In this document: piece by piece, positions 1 to 8,900 of the stretch
How the letters are laid out: each line of letters opens with the position of its first letter
Numbering within the stretch: the stretch's first letter is position 1
Origin: Pseudomonadales bacterium
GTDB taxonomy: Bacteria > Pseudomonadota > Gammaproteobacteria > Pseudomonadales > Azotimanducaceae
NCBI GenBank assembly: GCA_029251375.1
Contig: JAQXDL010000037.1
Location: forward strand, 1 to 34,568
DNA length: 34,568 nucleotides
Direction: 5' to 3'
The notes under the pieces: generated by a model
Seen by the model: only the letters and a program-made list of their open reading frames with translations
The model's database searches: none
Told to the model about the DNA's origin: nothing
Position numbers and translations under genes: made by a program

Positions 1-1764
1 ATCATTCATGATGATATTCTCGGTGATCTCAACCTCAAGGCTATCACCCGGTAATGAATAATGACGCAATGTATCGACGATGTTCGAGATGAAATTATCT
101 TGTTGCACCTGAATGGCAGAACAATTAATTGAAACTCTGATATTGCCTATGCCCGATTCACGCCAATTCGACAGGTCTTTACAAACCGTATCCAACACGA
201 AATTACCAACTTCGAGAATCAGACCGGTCTCCTCCGCAATCGGGATAAACTCATCTGGGAATACCAAACCGTTCTCTTGATGTTCCCAACGAATCAATGC
301 CTCAAAACCGACAATCTCTTCCGTGACGGAATTGACTTGGGGCTGATAGCAAACTTTGAGATGTTTTTTTGCCAATGCTTTTCGAAGGTCTCTCTCGATA
401 TTCAAACGCGCGTTGGTACTTTTTGTCATTTCTTCACGGAAGAACTCATAACCATTTTTACCGCGTTCTTTGACACTGTACATGGCAAGATCAGCACTTC
501 GAATAAGAGCATCTCTGGTTTCACCCGCTTCGGGATAGACCGCGATACCAATACTGCCGCTGACAAACAACTCGTGTTCGTCAATCATAAATGGGGACTT
601 TAGCTCCTTGAGTACTTTTTCAGCGATGATCTTCGCATCGTCTTTTGAATGTATCTCAGGTAACACCATGGCAAATTCATCGCCACCAAAACGGGCTAGG
701 GTATCGCCGCTACGCAGGCAATTTTCAAGCCGATAACTTACCTCCTGGAGCAATCTGTCGCCCATGGTATGTCCCATGGTGTCATTGACCCATTTGAATC
801 TATCGAGGTCTAAGAACATCACTGCAAGATTCTGTTTGTTACGGCCAGCTTGGGTGATCGCGATGCTTAGGCGATCCTCCATCAATACTCTATTGGGAAG
901 TTTCGTCAGAAGATCGTGGTAGGCCTGAAAGTTAATAAGCTCCTGAGCTTTCTTCTTTTCCGTAACGTCTCTAGCAACACCGTAAGTGCCAGTGAACTTT
1001 GGGTCCTCACTGTAGTCAGCTTGATTCAACATGACCGACATTGAGCTCGTGTCGAAATAGCGATACTCAGATTCACCTCTGCACTTCAGCTTGAGCTCGA
1101 CATTTTGTGATTTTCTATCCCCTGCTCTACGCTCCGTGAAGACGTACCTCGCCTGCTCCTTACTCTGGCCAGATACAATCTTTGAGTAATGCTCGCCAAT
1201 AAGTTCCTTTTTGCTGTAACCGAGTGATTGATAAACCGTATCGTTTAAGAATGTGAAACGGCCTTGCATATCCAACATAAAAACAATGTCGGGGGAATGA
1301 TCAACAATAAACCGATGTAAAAATTCTGATTCGGAGAGTTTTTCTTCTATGGCCTGATGCTGATCTTCAAGATTTTTCTTCGAAGCCGCATTTTGAATCG
1401 TAGTTAACAATTCATCTGGCACATAGGGCTTTTTAATAAAATCATGGGCGCCTTTGCGTAAAGCTTCCCTAGCAGACTCAAAATTCACCTCGCCACTAAC
1501 AACAATCACCTTAGACGGGACGGCGTTGTCAGCCACGTAATCGATCACTTCGAGCCCACCCATTTTCGGCATATTCAGATCGAGTAAAATAATATCGAAA
1601 CAAAATTTCGTCAGAAGTTCTAGTGCTTCCAGACCATTACCGGCCATCTCAACCTGATAACCATACATAGCGATCATCTGCGATAAACTTTCACGCTGAA
1701 CGGGTTCGTCATCAACAATCAAGATGCTACGCCCTATTCCAATTTCTGATCTAACTGCACTCAT
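1..1764 (-). CDS. Response regulator with PAS, GGDEF and EAL domains (partial, 3' end outside window)
   Basis: This reads as a cyclic-di-GMP signalling output protein controlled by phosphorylation. The frame is open for 588 codons from the ATG at 1764 to the window edge. An N-terminal receiver domain (about residues 13-130) has the acidic pair D18/D19 and the likely phospho-acceptor D62 in LLDLNMP. A PAS-like sensor segment follows (about 155-270). The diguanylate cyclase domain carries an intact GGDEF motif at residues 360-364. The phosphodiesterase domain carries an EAL motif at 488-490 and is cut by the window edge inside its EITEN stretch. Both catalytic signatures look intact, so cyclase, phosphodiesterase or both could be active; sequence alone does not decide. 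It starts 30 bp downstream of the histidine kinase gene on the same strand, so the two are probably cotranscribed partners. Confidence 0.93.
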   Translation of the reverse strand, partial: MSAVRSEIGIGRSILIVDDEPVQRESLSQMIAMYGYQVEMAGNGLEALELLTKFCFDIILLDLNMPKMGGLEVIDYVADNAVPSKVIVVSGEVNFESAREALRKGAHDFIKKPYVPDELLTTIQNAASKKNLEDQHQAIEEKLSESEFLHRFIVDHSPDIVFMLDMQGRFTFLNDTVYQSLGYSKKELIGEHYSKIVSGQSKEQARYVFTERRAGDRKSQNVELKLKCRGESEYRYFDTSSMSVMLNQADYSEDPKFTGTYGVARDVTEKKKAQELINFQAYHDLLTKLPNRVLMEDRLSIAITQAGRNKQNLAVMFLDLDRFKWVNDTMGHTMGDRLLQEVSYRLENCLRSGDTLARFGGDEFAMVLPEIHSKDDAKIIAEKVLKELKSPFMIDEHELFVSGSIGIAVYPEAGETRDALIRSADLAMYSVKERGKNGYEFFREEMTKSTNARLNIERDLRKALAKKHLKVCYQPQVNSVTEEIVGFEALIRWEHQENGLVFPDEFIPIAEETGLILEVGNFVLDTVCKDLSNWRESGIGNIRVSINCSAIQVQQDNFISNIVDTLRHYSLPGDSLEVEITENIIMND

Positions 1765-1794
1765 GAAAAAACCTCATATAATGGGCCTGACTTA

Positions 1795-3765
1795 TTATTG
1801 TTGCACCGGTAGCAATATCTGAAAGCTCGTACCGCCATCGTCACCTGTCGGTGTTCGGCAGCTCACCAAGCCGTCCATTTCATCAACGATATGCTTGGTA
1901 ATATTGAGCCCTATGCCTTTGTGCCCACCTTGTTTGCTGGTGTTATTGGGCTGAAAAAGCCGTTTCTGAATTTTCGATGATATCCCTGGACCATTATCAG
2001 CTATCGTAATCTCGGTATAGTGCGCACCACCTAAATTGATCAAACTGCAGCTACCAATCACGATTTTTCCAGGCTGCGATCCAATCGCCTCGACGGCATT
2101 TTTAAGCAGATTAAGAACGACTTGCCTGACATTATCAGCGTCGATAGTCATATCTGGCATTGTCACATCGAGGCAAAATTCGACACTAATAAGTTCGTTA
2201 CCACCGTCGACGACATTACCCAATTGCATCAAAATATCATTGAGGTTTACCTTTTCCATCAGCAGATCTGTTTGCTTACCTATCTGACCGTACTTTTGGA
2301 CGATATTGGCAACCCTCATGAGCTCATTTCGGATCGTCGCGATATCCGCTTGCACAGGAGAGTCTTCTTCCATTTTCATGGATAGTGTCTGCAGATAATT
2401 TTGTACGATTGCGAGAGGATTATTCACCTCGTGTGTAACTTCGTTAATCTGTTTTTGAACGATTTCCGCATCTAACATCGCCGTACTCGAAATGTTGGCC
2501 GTCAAAGATGTGATGGCTTGTGTATATGCATCGAGTAACCCTTTTGGAATAGGCTTAACTGTGTCGAAGCCACAAACTAATACACCGTGATCCTCAACAG
2601 GGACGAACCAGCCGACACTAGACCCCAATCGCTTCAGCAGTTGCTTATCAACGATTGAGGTCAGCGCTTCTTCCTCGGCAGTAACTGGTGTTAACTCTCT
2701 AAAACATTTTGCTACAAGGCTTTCTTTTGAATCTTTTCCTATCAATATATTGTCGTCAGCATCAAACTGATGAACCAACATTTCCCGACTGGTGACAATT
2801 TTTAACTCAAACATGATCGCGGCGTTTGCACCAAAGAAAAGTTTCGCCGATTGACTCACCGCGCCTGATGGAATGACGCCGTTACCCACTGCATTTAAAA
2901 CGTTGGCGTCAGCGAGATTCGCACTAAAGCCTTGACTGGCACCTATCGACCCGACAACTTTTTCGGTTGACTTTAAGGCCGCCTCAATCGTGGATTCGAT
3001 TTCCGAACTTGAAAGCCCGAGCAACCGCTGGCCTTTTTTGAGGAAGTTCAAAGAGCTTTTCTGATCATGCCCAATGAGGTCTTCAACACATTGTGCACAG
3101 AAGGCAATCGCCTTGACGATGATTGCAACATCATCAAGAGCTTCAAAGGACTCGTATTGAAATAAAATGGCATCGGTTATGCCTGCTGAGTAACCCCAGG
3201 ATGACAATAAATCTGCGCCGAAGGTGGCTGAATCACAGCCAAACTGCTGCCTTTCTTGGTCTTGCCTTTGTGTTGCATCTGTCGTCGCGCTGAGCATCTC
3301 GAGATATTGGTCGCCATAGGTTCTGGCTAAAAAATGTTGCCCAATACCAGTCAAAAGGCCCATTAGGCGTAACTTTCCAGGATCCATTTCTAGCAACTTG
3401 GCGATATTGCTAGCAAGGTTCGCCCGTAACAGCGCGCGCTGCCATTGCTCTTGATAAAACTCGGTAAGTGGCTCAGAGACGCTTTGACTCATGAAGCTAT
3501 TCGATAGGGTGAGCGCTGTATCGCGCATTTCTTGCCGAAATTTGCTTTGATTCAACCCTTCATACCAATTCGGTAACGATGTGGACTGAGAGTTGCTGAG
3601 AAAAACAGCCAAAATGGCTGGATCTGATTCCACCGCACTCACTAGTTCGAGCTGTTCGGTATCATCAGAGAAAGAAAGGCTAAGAAAGTGATTGAGGGAC
3701 TGCTCCACCGCAGGATATTCGAATCCCGCCAGTTGGTTGATCTTGGCTAATGCTTGATCAGGCAT
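1795..3765 (-). CDS. HDOD-domain sensor histidine kinase
   Basis: This is a 656-residue hybrid sensor kinase. The N-terminal third (about 15-230) looks like an HDOD domain, the HD-related output domain that lacks metal-binding residues; the position usually reading LLHDIG reads LLTGIG near 138-142. A middle segment (about 300-420) may be a GAF-like sensor. The HisKA dimerisation box holds the likely phospho-acceptor H445 in NEVTHEVNNP. The ATPase domain shows the N box NLLKNAVEA (from about 552), the G1 box DNGPGIS (590-596) and the G2 box GHKGIGL (614-620). No membrane segments are seen, so it is probably cytosolic and senses an internal signal. It is the first gene of an operon with the GGDEF-EAL response regulator, its probable phosphotransfer partner. 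The start is the ATG at 3765. Confidence 0.92.
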   Translation of the reverse strand: MPDQALAKINQLAGFEYPAVEQSLNHFLSLSFSDDTEQLELVSAVESDPAILAVFLSNSQSTSLPNWYEGLNQSKFRQEMRDTALTLSNSFMSQSVSEPLTEFYQEQWQRALLRANLASNIAKLLEMDPGKLRLMGLLTGIGQHFLARTYGDQYLEMLSATTDATQRQDQERQQFGCDSATFGADLLSSWGYSAGITDAILFQYESFEALDDVAIIVKAIAFCAQCVEDLIGHDQKSSLNFLKKGQRLLGLSSSEIESTIEAALKSTEKVVGSIGASQGFSANLADANVLNAVGNGVIPSGAVSQSAKLFFGANAAIMFELKIVTSREMLVHQFDADDNILIGKDSKESLVAKCFRELTPVTAEEEALTSIVDKQLLKRLGSSVGWFVPVEDHGVLVCGFDTVKPIPKGLLDAYTQAITSLTANISSTAMLDAEIVQKQINEVTHEVNNPLAIVQNYLQTLSMKMEEDSPVQADIATIRNELMRVANIVQKYGQIGKQTDLLMEKVNLNDILMQLGNVVDGGNELISVEFCLDVTMPDMTIDADNVRQVVLNLLKNAVEAIGSQPGKIVIGSCSLINLGGAHYTEITIADNGPGISSKIQKRLFQPNNTSKQGGHKGIGLNITKHIVDEMDGLVSCRTPTGDDGGTSFQILLPVQQ

Positions 3766-3970
3766 GAAATGATTCTATCAAAGAATTTATTTAAAACAAT
3801 AACTTACACTAACTATTTAACATTTATTTCCAATACTGGCCGTAACTTAAAAAAATTATTTAATTTGCCTTCGCCTCAAGTCCTACCTACCATGGGCTCG
3901 GTCGAGGCTCGACGACCATCGAACCATCAAAATTTTGCTATTTTTGTGTTAAAAACACGCTGAGTCCACC

Positions 3971-5011
3971 GTGAAACGATTCAACTGTCAGGTTTGTGAA
4001 CAAACAATTTATTTTGAGAACACCCAGTGTCTCAGCTGCAAAAGTGCGCTTGGATACGTGCCTGAAGAAAAGACATTAATGGCATTTCATCAAGGCGAAA
4101 ACGACCTCACCGGCCTTTCCGATCAGAAAAAATTTAGACGATGCCGTAATGGTATCACCTACTCTGCTTGTAACTGGATGGTCGAATCGGATAGCAAACA
4201 CGATTACTGCTTTGCCTGTCGATTCAACCGCACTATCCCTAATTTATCCGTATCTAAGAACATTGAGCACTGGAAAATACTTGAATCGAGTAAGCGCCGC
4301 CTTATCTACTCGTTACTCGAATTTGGACTACCTTTAAGTAACAAACATGAGGACCCAGAGGGAGGCCTAGAATTTGAGTTCTTGAAGGACACCCACGAAA
4401 GAATTATGGCTAACGAGCCTGTCATGACTGGACATCTCGATGGAACAATTACGCTCAATATTGCCGAAGCTGACGATGCTGAACGCGAGCGACGAAGATT
4501 AAAATTGAAGGAAGATTTTCGGACGGTTCTCGGGCACTTTCGGCATGAAATAGGTCACTACTATTGGTTACTGCTTATTCAAAACACCGGTAGGTTTGAT
4601 TCCTTCAGAAAAATGTTCGGCGATGAAAACCTAAACTATCAAAATGCGATGAACCGCTACTACCAACATGGCGCTAATGACAGCTGGCGCCAATCTTTTA
4701 TCAGCGGCTATGCGAGTAGCCATCCATGGGAAGATTTTGCTGAATCCTGGGGACATTACTTTACGATCATCGATACCTTAGAAACTTCAATACAGTTCGG
4801 CGTGAAGTTTAGTGACAATGACGAACACTTAGACCCCTACCACTGTTCATCATTTCAGAAGATGCTCGACCAATGGCTACCTCTGACAAATTCGATCAAC
4901 AATATTAACCGATCAGTTGGTCGACCAGACCTCTACCCGTTCATTCTCACACCTCGCGTGGTGGAAAAGTTGGTATTTATTCATGACCTGGTTCAGGAAC
5001 ATCGCAGCTAA
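3971..5011 (+). CDS. Putative zinc-binding metallopeptidase with N-terminal zinc ribbon
   Basis: The 346-residue protein begins with cysteine pairs typical of a zinc ribbon (C6/C9 and C20/C23), followed by further cysteines at 58, 67, 80 and 83 that may form a second metal site. The central region has an HExxH zinc-protease motif, HEIGH at residues 192-196. Downstream, WEDFAESWGH (253-262) offers the third zinc-ligand glutamate expected of gluzincin-type peptidases. This architecture matches the family annotated as putative zinc-binding metallopeptidase, whose substrate is not known. No signal peptide is present. Translation appears to begin at the GTG at 3971, without a clear Shine-Dalgarno sequence. 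The neighbour at 5097-5888 is a transglutaminase-like protein on the opposite strand; genes of these two families often occur near each other, so a joint role is possible. Confidence 0.85.
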   Translation: MKRFNCQVCEQTIYFENTQCLSCKSALGYVPEEKTLMAFHQGENDLTGLSDQKKFRRCRNGITYSACNWMVESDSKHDYCFACRFNRTIPNLSVSKNIEHWKILESSKRRLIYSLLEFGLPLSNKHEDPEGGLEFEFLKDTHERIMANEPVMTGHLDGTITLNIAEADDAERERRRLKLKEDFRTVLGHFRHEIGHYYWLLLIQNTGRFDSFRKMFGDENLNYQNAMNRYYQHGANDSWRQSFISGYASSHPWEDFAESWGHYFTIIDTLETSIQFGVKFSDNDEHLDPYHCSSFQKMLDQWLPLTNSINNINRSVGRPDLYPFILTPRVVEKLVFIHDLVQEHRS

Positions 5012-5096
5012 CGCAAGCCGCCAAAACGCTTCAACCGTCCTGATGGCAGTGCAAGGCCATTACAGACAATCGAGTTGTTTTCGCTGCGCACTAAAA

Positions 5097-5888
5097 CTAG
5101 GGCCCGTCGATCTCCTGAACATCAACAAACATATGATGAGGATACGCTGAGGGGCCATATTGATTTGAAATAGCCACGTCCGCTGCGTCGCGACCCTGAG
5201 CGATCGATATGCGTCCACCCTGCAAGTTAGATTGGGTAGGATCAAAGGTATACCACTTACCGCCGATATAAGCTTCGAACCAGGCATGGATATCCATCGG
5301 CTCAAGTCCGTGTAAATAGCCCACGACCATTCTGGCTGGAATACAAATACTCCGACACAGCGCGATGCCAACATGCGCTAGATCTCGACAGACACCCTCG
5401 CCTTTATCCATGATATCGATAGTCGATATGGGATGATTGCTGCTACCAGGGACGTAAGCCACCTCTTGGCGAATCCAACGGCATATCTGTTCGACTTGTT
5501 GATAACCTAGCGCGGACCCTGCAACGATTTCAAGCGTCTTTGCGTTAAGCAAGTCAGATTCACAATAACGAGAAGGCAGCAGAAACTCCATCACGTTACC
5601 AGGCAGATCAGGTACTGAAATGAATTGCGCAGCAAGGTTAACGTCGGCCGCAGCTGCGGTTCTAACGATCGCTTCTGTACTCAAAGAAAACTCTCCGGCT
5701 GGCGCGACTATTCGCTGGCAAAAATTACCGTATTTATCGTTTTCTTCCGTCACGGGCGTGTTCGGCGAAATCTTATAAGTTTCCTGAGCTATCCACTGCG
5801 TTGGACTGCTACGAGGACGCAGCATAAAAAGAAATGGCGTCGCTTGCTGCAATCTATAAGCGAGCTCACATCGGGCTTTTAGCCACAT
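5097..5888 (-). CDS. Transglutaminase-like cysteine protease family protein
   Basis: This 263-residue protein has the bacterial transglutaminase-like layout: an N-terminal beta-rich region (about 1-110) followed by the papain-like core. The catalytic triad is visible: Cys167 in GVCRDLAH, His201 in DIHAWFEAY and Asp216 in TFDPTQ. Family members act as peptidases or amide-bond transferases on unknown substrates. There is no signal peptide. The ATG at 5888 is preceded by an AGAG-type ribosome site 7 bases upstream. The gene converges on the zinc metallopeptidase, with 85 bp between the two stop codons. The usual companions of this family in other genomes (circularly permuted ATP-grasp and alpha-E proteins) are not in this window. 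Activity is likely but the substrate cannot be assigned. Confidence 0.88.
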   Translation of the reverse strand: MWLKARCELAYRLQQATPFLFMLRPRSSPTQWIAQETYKISPNTPVTEENDKYGNFCQRIVAPAGEFSLSTEAIVRTAAAADVNLAAQFISVPDLPGNVMEFLLPSRYCESDLLNAKTLEIVAGSALGYQQVEQICRWIRQEVAYVPGSSNHPISTIDIMDKGEGVCRDLAHVGIALCRSICIPARMVVGYLHGLEPMDIHAWFEAYIGGKWYTFDPTQSNLQGGRISIAQGRDAADVAISNQYGPSAYPHHMFVDVQEIDGP

Positions 5889-6090
5889 GGCTTAACTCTT
5901 TAGGGAAGATGGGGGACAATGATACTCGCCAAACCCATTAGGATACATAACTTTAGCGCTGCCGATTGGATGGCTTATGCAAACTAAAGTTGCTGCGCTA
6001 ATAAATCTCATATTAGACTCACAAACGGGCGCATGTGGCCGACCTTGGTAGTTGTGGCGGACTAGCACTGGTTAAATGGAGATAACGACG

Positions 6091-6585
6091 ATGAACTCAT
6101 ACAAAATGACTGCGGCCATTACAATCTTGCTGCTCAGCCCCGCTATTGCAATCTGCTCTGACAATCCAACCAATGCCATTAACAAAGTTATGAATGCTTT
6201 TCATAAGGCGGCTTCGGATTCTGACTACCCCGCTTATTTTGATAAGTTTGCGCCAAATGCCTTCTTTCTTGGCACCGATGCGTCGGAGCGTTGGAGTTTG
6301 GAAGAATTCAAGCGCTACGCAAAACCCGCATTTGAAGCTGGCAGAGGTTGGCACTACGACGTTGTCGCGCGCAATGTAGAAATTAAAGGCGATGTCGCTT
6401 GGTTTGATGAGCAGCTTAACAACAGTCATTTAGGTCGTTGTCGGGGAACGGGTGTTTTGATTCAAACGGATAATGGCTGGAAGGTCGCACATTACAGTCT
6501 TACCCTTCTCGTTCCGAATAAGATCGCCGACAAGGTCGGGGCAGAATCGATGGCCATCATGGGTATGCAGGGACAAGCTCGTTGA
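6091..6585 (+). CDS. Exported NTF2-like (SnoaL-type) protein
   Basis: A small protein with an N-terminal signal peptide (hydrophobic stretch ending near SPAIA, about residues 10-20) and an NTF2-like alpha+beta domain. The stretches YFDKFAPNAFFLGTDASERW and GWKVAHYSLTLLVPN are typical of SnoaL_3/DUF4440-type members. The fold forms a cone-shaped pocket used either for ligand binding or for small hydrolytic or isomerase reactions, and no function can be assigned here. I chose the ATG at 6091 rather than the in-frame ATG at 6076 because GGAG at 6078-6081 is properly placed for the second. Its stop codon overlaps the TTG start of the following ychJ gene, so the two are probably translated from one message. 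Confidence 0.8.
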   Translation: MNSYKMTAAITILLLSPAIAICSDNPTNAINKVMNAFHKAASDSDYPAYFDKFAPNAFFLGTDASERWSLEEFKRYAKPAFEAGRGWHYDVVARNVEIKGDVAWFDEQLNNSHLGRCRGTGVLIQTDNGWKVAHYSLTLLVPNKIADKVGAESMAIMGMQGQAR

Positions 6586-6962
6586 GTTGCCACTGCGGCC
6601 AAGCCAAAACTTACGAGCAGTGTTGCGAACCTATTTTGCTGGGGGTCCAGACGGCAAAAACAGCAGAAGCGCTAATGCGCTCGCGGTATGTCGCTTACGT
6701 GCTCGGCTTAGAGTCCTACCTGTTGAAAACATGGCACACGTCGTATCGTCCCAAATCAATTCAATTTGATCCACAACAGAAGTGGTTGGGTCTTAAGATA
6801 AAAGCAACCACCGCCGGACAAGCCGCTGATGATACTGGTGAAGTTGAATTTATCGCGCGCTATAAGCATTCTGGCAAAGCTTATCGATTGCATGAAAAGA
6901 GCCAGTTCGTTCGCCAAAGTGACGGTTGGTTATATAGTACAGGCGAGATCCTAGCGGATTAA
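6582..6962 (+). CDS. ychJ: YchJ family protein with SEC-C metal-binding motif
   Basis: The 126-residue protein starts with the cysteine pattern C3-H-C5-G and C14-C15, a SEC-C-type zinc-binding motif, followed by the family signature ALMRSRYVAYVLG and YLLKTWH. The C-terminal half is the NTF2-like fold found in the YchJ/UPF0225 family. Its cellular role is not established. Initiation is at the TTG at 6582, which overlaps the TGA of the upstream gene as TTGA; this implies translational coupling and explains the rare start codon. The length is close to, or slightly shorter than, typical YchJ proteins. Family assignment is firm. Confidence 0.87.
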   Translation: MSCHCGQAKTYEQCCEPILLGVQTAKTAEALMRSRYVAYVLGLESYLLKTWHTSYRPKSIQFDPQQKWLGLKIKATTAGQAADDTGEVEFIARYKHSGKAYRLHEKSQFVRQSDGWLYSTGEILAD

Positions 6963-7039
6963 CACCTGCGCTCGCCAACTCTTGTTTTCCTCCATAGGCT
7001 GACTTAGTGTTTAGCCCATTCAATTGATGAGTAATAAAA

Positions 7040-8080
7040 ATGAAACTTGGCACCAGTGTTGGCGGCAAACTCGATAGCATTGCAGCGCAAGCAGAAAAAG
7101 CGGAATCAGATCAGTACGACTTAATATCTTGCGGGGAGTTAGCCCATGACTCCGTCCTGACTATGACCGTGGCCGCAACCGCAACTCAATCAATCGATTT
7201 AATGACATCCGTCACCATCGCTTTTCCGCGCAGTCCGATGGTATTAGCCATGGAGGCCTGGGACCTGCAAGTTCTATCCAAAGGCAGGTTTAGTATCGGC
7301 TTAGGCAGTCAAGTGAAAGGACACAATGAACGTCGTTTCGGCGGCAGTTGGTCACCCGCTGCACCTAGGATGAAAGAGTACATTCAAATGATGAAGTCTA
7401 TTTGGAATACTTGGCAAGATGACGCGCCTGCTGAATTTCTGGGTAAGCACTACAAATACACCCTCATGACACCGAACTTCAATCCGGGTCCGATCGAATA
7501 TGCCAAGCCTAAAATCTATCTTGCGGTTGTTGGCGATGCAATGGCCCGCGTCGCGGGCGAGGTCGCTGATGGTATTTTACCGCACGGTGGCATCATGACC
7601 GATCGCTACATGCGTGAAGTACTTTTACCAAACGTAAAAATTGGTCTCGAACGTTCAGGCAGAACCTGGGCCGATATCGATATCAGTGCGAGTGGCTATA
7701 CCGTTTACGGTGAAGATGACAAGGAAATTAGTAAAGGCCTTGATGGCTTAAGACAGGCATTATCATTTTATGGTTCGACCCGAACCTATCACGACGTATT
7801 AGACCTACATGGATTAAAGTACCTTGGCGATAAACTGCACGGACTATCTTTAAACGGTGAATGGCAAAAAATGAAAGATGTCATTACTGATGAAGAACTA
7901 CTGGAACTCGCACAGGTATCAACCTATGACAATATGCCCAATTTTATTGCCGAACACCGAGAATACGCGTCCCAGATGGGCTTTGGTATTCGCGGCACGT
8001 CACCAGACAGAACCCAGCACTTAATGAAAAAAATACAGTCAATCAAGACCACAGGCATTCCTCGCGGTCTTGAATTTTGA
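7040..8080 (+). CDS. Luciferase-like monooxygenase, F420-type (TIGR03617-like)
   Basis: A 346-residue member of the luciferase-like monooxygenase superfamily, a TIM barrel that uses FMNH2 or reduced F420. The N-terminus MKLGTSVGGKLDSI, the stretch SKGRFSIGLGSQVKGHNERRF and the VAGEVADGILPHG region resemble the F420-dependent subfamily first described in mycobacteria (TIGR03617). A clear paralogue lies at 14869-15873; both share SKGRF, GLGSQ, TLMTP, AGEVADG and YMREV blocks. The substrate is unknown. In proteobacteria, F420 use by this subfamily is unproven, so FMN could be the real cofactor. The gene stands 77 bp after ychJ and 84 bp before a nitroreductase gene, in a co-directional run. Confidence 0.87.
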   Translation: MKLGTSVGGKLDSIAAQAEKAESDQYDLISCGELAHDSVLTMTVAATATQSIDLMTSVTIAFPRSPMVLAMEAWDLQVLSKGRFSIGLGSQVKGHNERRFGGSWSPAAPRMKEYIQMMKSIWNTWQDDAPAEFLGKHYKYTLMTPNFNPGPIEYAKPKIYLAVVGDAMARVAGEVADGILPHGGIMTDRYMREVLLPNVKIGLERSGRTWADIDISASGYTVYGEDDKEISKGLDGLRQALSFYGSTRTYHDVLDLHGLKYLGDKLHGLSLNGEWQKMKDVITDEELLELAQVSTYDNMPNFIAEHREYASQMGFGIRGTSPDRTQHLMKKIQSIKTTGIPRGLEF

Positions 8081-8164
8081 AATACCAACGAGTGAAAGAA
8101 AACTCTCGGCTTAGATTAAAAACTTTTGGCTTAATGAGCCACGACTAACCTAAATAGGATCATG

Positions 8165-8818
8165 ATGAACGTAAGCGAAGCTGTTAAAAATAGAAAAAGT
8201 ATCCGCGCATTTTTAGACAAGCCAGTCCCGAATGAGTTGATCAGGGAACTGTTACAAAAAGCGAGCAGATCGCCTTCAGGGGGTAACGTACAACCATGGC
8301 AGGTGTATGTCATAAACGACACAGCCATGCAGGATTTTCATAAACATGTTGCTGACTCGACTGAGCCCGAGCAAGCCGCATATGAAATTTATCCTGAGAG
8401 TCTAAAAGAGCCATATCGTTCTTCTCGCTTTAAGGTGGGAGAAGACATGTATGCTTTGTTAGAGATACCAAGAGAAGATCGGGGCGGCCGCATTCGACGC
8501 CTAATGGAGAACTACAAATGCTTTGGGGCGCCAGCAGCCATTTTTTGCTACGTCGATCGGCAAATGGGCAAACCACAATGGTCGGACTTGGGCATGTTTT
8601 TACAGACGTTTATGTTGCTCGCTCAAGAAGCTGGATTGAGTACCTGTGCACAAGAAGCTTGGGCAACCAGAGCAGATACAGTTACCCGCTTCGTGAAGGC
8701 ACCTGACGAACTTATGCTTTTTTGTGGCGTTGCAATTGGCCACGAAGACACTTCAGTTGCCGTCAATTCTCTCGTCTCGCAGAGAAGACCGGTCGAAGAG
8801 TTCGCAACTTTTATATAG
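8165..8818 (+). CDS. Nitroreductase family protein
   Basis: This is an FMN-dependent nitroreductase-fold protein of about 217 residues. The N-terminus has the flavin-phosphate-binding pattern RKSIRAF, followed by SPSGGNVQPWQVYVI, which is diagnostic of the family. A C-terminal segment ending in LVSQRRPVEEF is also typical. Members reduce nitro groups, quinones or enones with NAD(P)H, usually as homodimers; the natural substrate here is unknown. Two ATGs are adjacent (8162 and 8165). The AGGA at 8156-8159 is better spaced for 8165. The gene ends just before a long hairpin shared with the convergent nhaD. Confidence 0.88.
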   Translation: MNVSEAVKNRKSIRAFLDKPVPNELIRELLQKASRSPSGGNVQPWQVYVINDTAMQDFHKHVADSTEPEQAAYEIYPESLKEPYRSSRFKVGEDMYALLEIPREDRGGRIRRLMENYKCFGAPAAIFCYVDRQMGKPQWSDLGMFLQTFMLLAQEAGLSTCAQEAWATRADTVTRFVKAPDELMLFCGVAIGHEDTSVAVNSLVSQRRPVEEFATFI

Positions 8819-8833
8819 CAAACAAACTTCAAT

Positions 8834-8881
8834 TGAGCCGCCCTGTTAGATCAGCTCAAGCAGATCCAACAAGGCGGCTCA
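8834..8881. terminator. Long imperfect hairpin between convergent genes (probable terminator)
   Basis: Arms 8835-8842 (GAGCCGCC) and 8873-8880 (GGCGGCTC) pair perfectly. Pairing continues inward through TGTT/AACA and GATC/GATC with single mismatches, giving about 16 pairs around a 10-base loop, plus one flanking A-T pair. It lies between the convergent ends of the nitroreductase gene and nhaD. On the minus strand the hairpin is followed by a moderately T-rich stretch, so it best serves as a terminator for nhaD and may act in both directions. There is no long T tract on the plus side. Confidence 0.65.
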
Positions 8882-8900
8882 TACATCGCGCCTATCGAGA

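Noticed and set aside
3754-3963. 69-codon ORF between the kinase and the metallopeptidase
   Set aside because: Low-complexity A+T-rich frame with no ribosome site or family match; it lies in a divergent promoter region.
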